DNA of 6,439 bases from Desulfobacteraceae bacterium 4572_19 (GTDB lineage: Bacteria > Desulfobacterota > Desulfobacteria > Desulfobacterales > NBLS01): assembly GCA_002084385.1 (NCBI GenBank), contig NBLS01000118.1:1-6439 (forward strand). Reading direction: 5' to 3'. How positions within the stretch are numbered: position 1 is the stretch's first letter; each line of letters begins with the position of its first letter. A program made the translations under genes and the position numbers. The notes beneath the pieces were generated by a model. It ran no database searches. It saw nothing but the letters and a program-made list of their open reading frames with translations, and was not told the origin of the DNA. Below are positions 6,011 to 6,439 of this stretch, one piece after another.

Positions 6011-6439
6011 ATGAAAATACCAGGAAAGTATTATACGGAAACTATGGCACAGGTTTACGCAGATCAGGGATATTTTGATAGGGCATTTGCAATATATAAA
6101 TTTCTTGCAACACAAGTTGATGATAATAGATATGCAAAAGTTATCGAAAAGATTGAAAAAAAAATAGTGGCAGATAATTATCAAGGGCAGATAGGTACCA
6201 TAATAAAGACGAAAGTTCCTTTTAATATGGAACTTTCTGAAGATTTATATGGAAAAGTTCCTTTTAATATGGAACTTTCTGAAGATTTATATGGAAACAT
6301 AAACCCTGATATAAAAGATAGTAATAATAATAATAATGATGATAAAAATACTGATAGTAAGCTTTCGGATCTTTTTGAAAAATGGGTTAGACTTCTTTTT
6401 ATTGAAAAGTCTTTTATGGAATTAAGAAAACGTTTATAA
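6011..6439 (+). CDS. Small TPR-like protein with a duplicated 14-residue segment
   Basis: A 142-residue cytoplasmic protein with no signal peptide or membrane helix. Residues 7-39 (YYTETMAQVYADQGYFDRAFAIYKFL) form one TPR-type helix pair with the expected small and aromatic positions (A13, Y16, G20, A25, Y29). The middle (about 60-117) is low complexity: KVPFNMELSEDLYG occurs twice in tandem (68-81, 82-95), then an Asn/Asp run (105-111). The end, LFEKWVRLLFIEKSFMELRKRL, looks like a conserved helix. From memory, similar short TPR proteins follow murJ and ftsB-like genes in Desulfobacterales; their job is not known to me. A purine-rich aagaagag (5996-6003) lies seven bases before the ATG, and the upstream stop is one base away, indicating co-translation with the FtsB-like gene. 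A role in envelope or division is inference from context only. The stop codon is the last codon of the window. Confidence 0.75.
   Translation: MKIPGKYYTETMAQVYADQGYFDRAFAIYKFLATQVDDNRYAKVIEKIEKKIVADNYQGQIGTIIKTKVPFNMELSEDLYGKVPFNMELSEDLYGNINPDIKDSNNNNNDDKNTDSKLSDLFEKWVRLLFIEKSFMELRKRL
6212..6297 (+). repeat. Perfect 42-bp in-frame tandem repeat
   Basis: Bases 6212-6253 and 6254-6295 are identical, and the match runs two bases further. The unit is a multiple of three and encodes 14 residues (KVPFNMELSEDLYG) twice. With no silent differences between copies, the duplication is recent or kept uniform by slippage. Within each unit, ggaactt partly mirrors aagttcc, giving a short internal inverted repeat. 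Confidence 0.92.
6323..6343 (+). repeat. Trinucleotide microsatellite (AAT)5(GAT)2
   Basis: Five AAT units followed by two GAT units, in the reading frame of the TPR gene, encode five Asn and two Asp residues (105-111). Changes in copy number would lengthen or shorten the linker without shifting the frame. Confidence 0.85.

Noticed and set aside
5987..6184. 65-codon minus-strand open frame opposite the TPR gene
   Set aside because: It is antisense to a gene with a recognisable TPR-like motif and operon placement; its composition is typical of AT-rich antisense.

Overview
This is an AT-rich (well under 40% GC by eye) bacterial chromosomal segment. Protein wording and gene content point to a Gram-negative deltaproteobacterium (Desulfobacterota), probably Desulfobacterales. 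The evidence is a leuS-lptE pair as in proteobacteria, followed by rpsT, murJ, an FtsB-like gene and a TPR gene. The many small palindromic repeats would suit repeat-rich lineages such as Desulfonema or the multicellular magnetotactic bacteria. This placement rests on remembered family sequences, not on a search.

Layout: 1-276 is non-coding and holds a 12-bp A/T tandem repeat and a 108-bp imperfect palindrome (120-227). leuS follows (277-2397, +). Region 2398-2647 is non-coding and carries a small hairpin repeat, an inverted copy of the 108-bp palindrome (2449-2568) and a lone element end (2605-2616). An lptE lacking its 5' part follows (2648-3052, +). Directly after it comes a two-gene toxin-antitoxin module (Phd/YefM type 3061-3342, ParE/RelE type 3339-3635), where holA follows lptE in E. 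coli. Region 3636-3811 holds a 100-bp element with 19-bp inverted ends. rpsT is on the minus strand (3812-4075, TTG start), divergent from a compact + strand operon: murJ (4250-5836), a very short FtsB-like gene (5833-6009) and a TPR gene (6011-6439).

The genes mostly serve basic cell functions: leucyl-tRNA synthesis, LPS export, ribosome assembly, lipid II flipping and cell division. The most striking feature is that several normally conserved genes lack conserved segments. LeuS appears to have lost two in-frame blocks from and beside its CP1 editing domain, including the RDW..SRQRYWG core motif. LptE lacks its signal peptide and lipobox. The FtsB-like protein lacks its membrane anchor. Either this locus has eroded in association with palindromic repeats, or the assembly has dropped segments; the sequence alone cannot decide. 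I see no clear new defence or metabolic system here.
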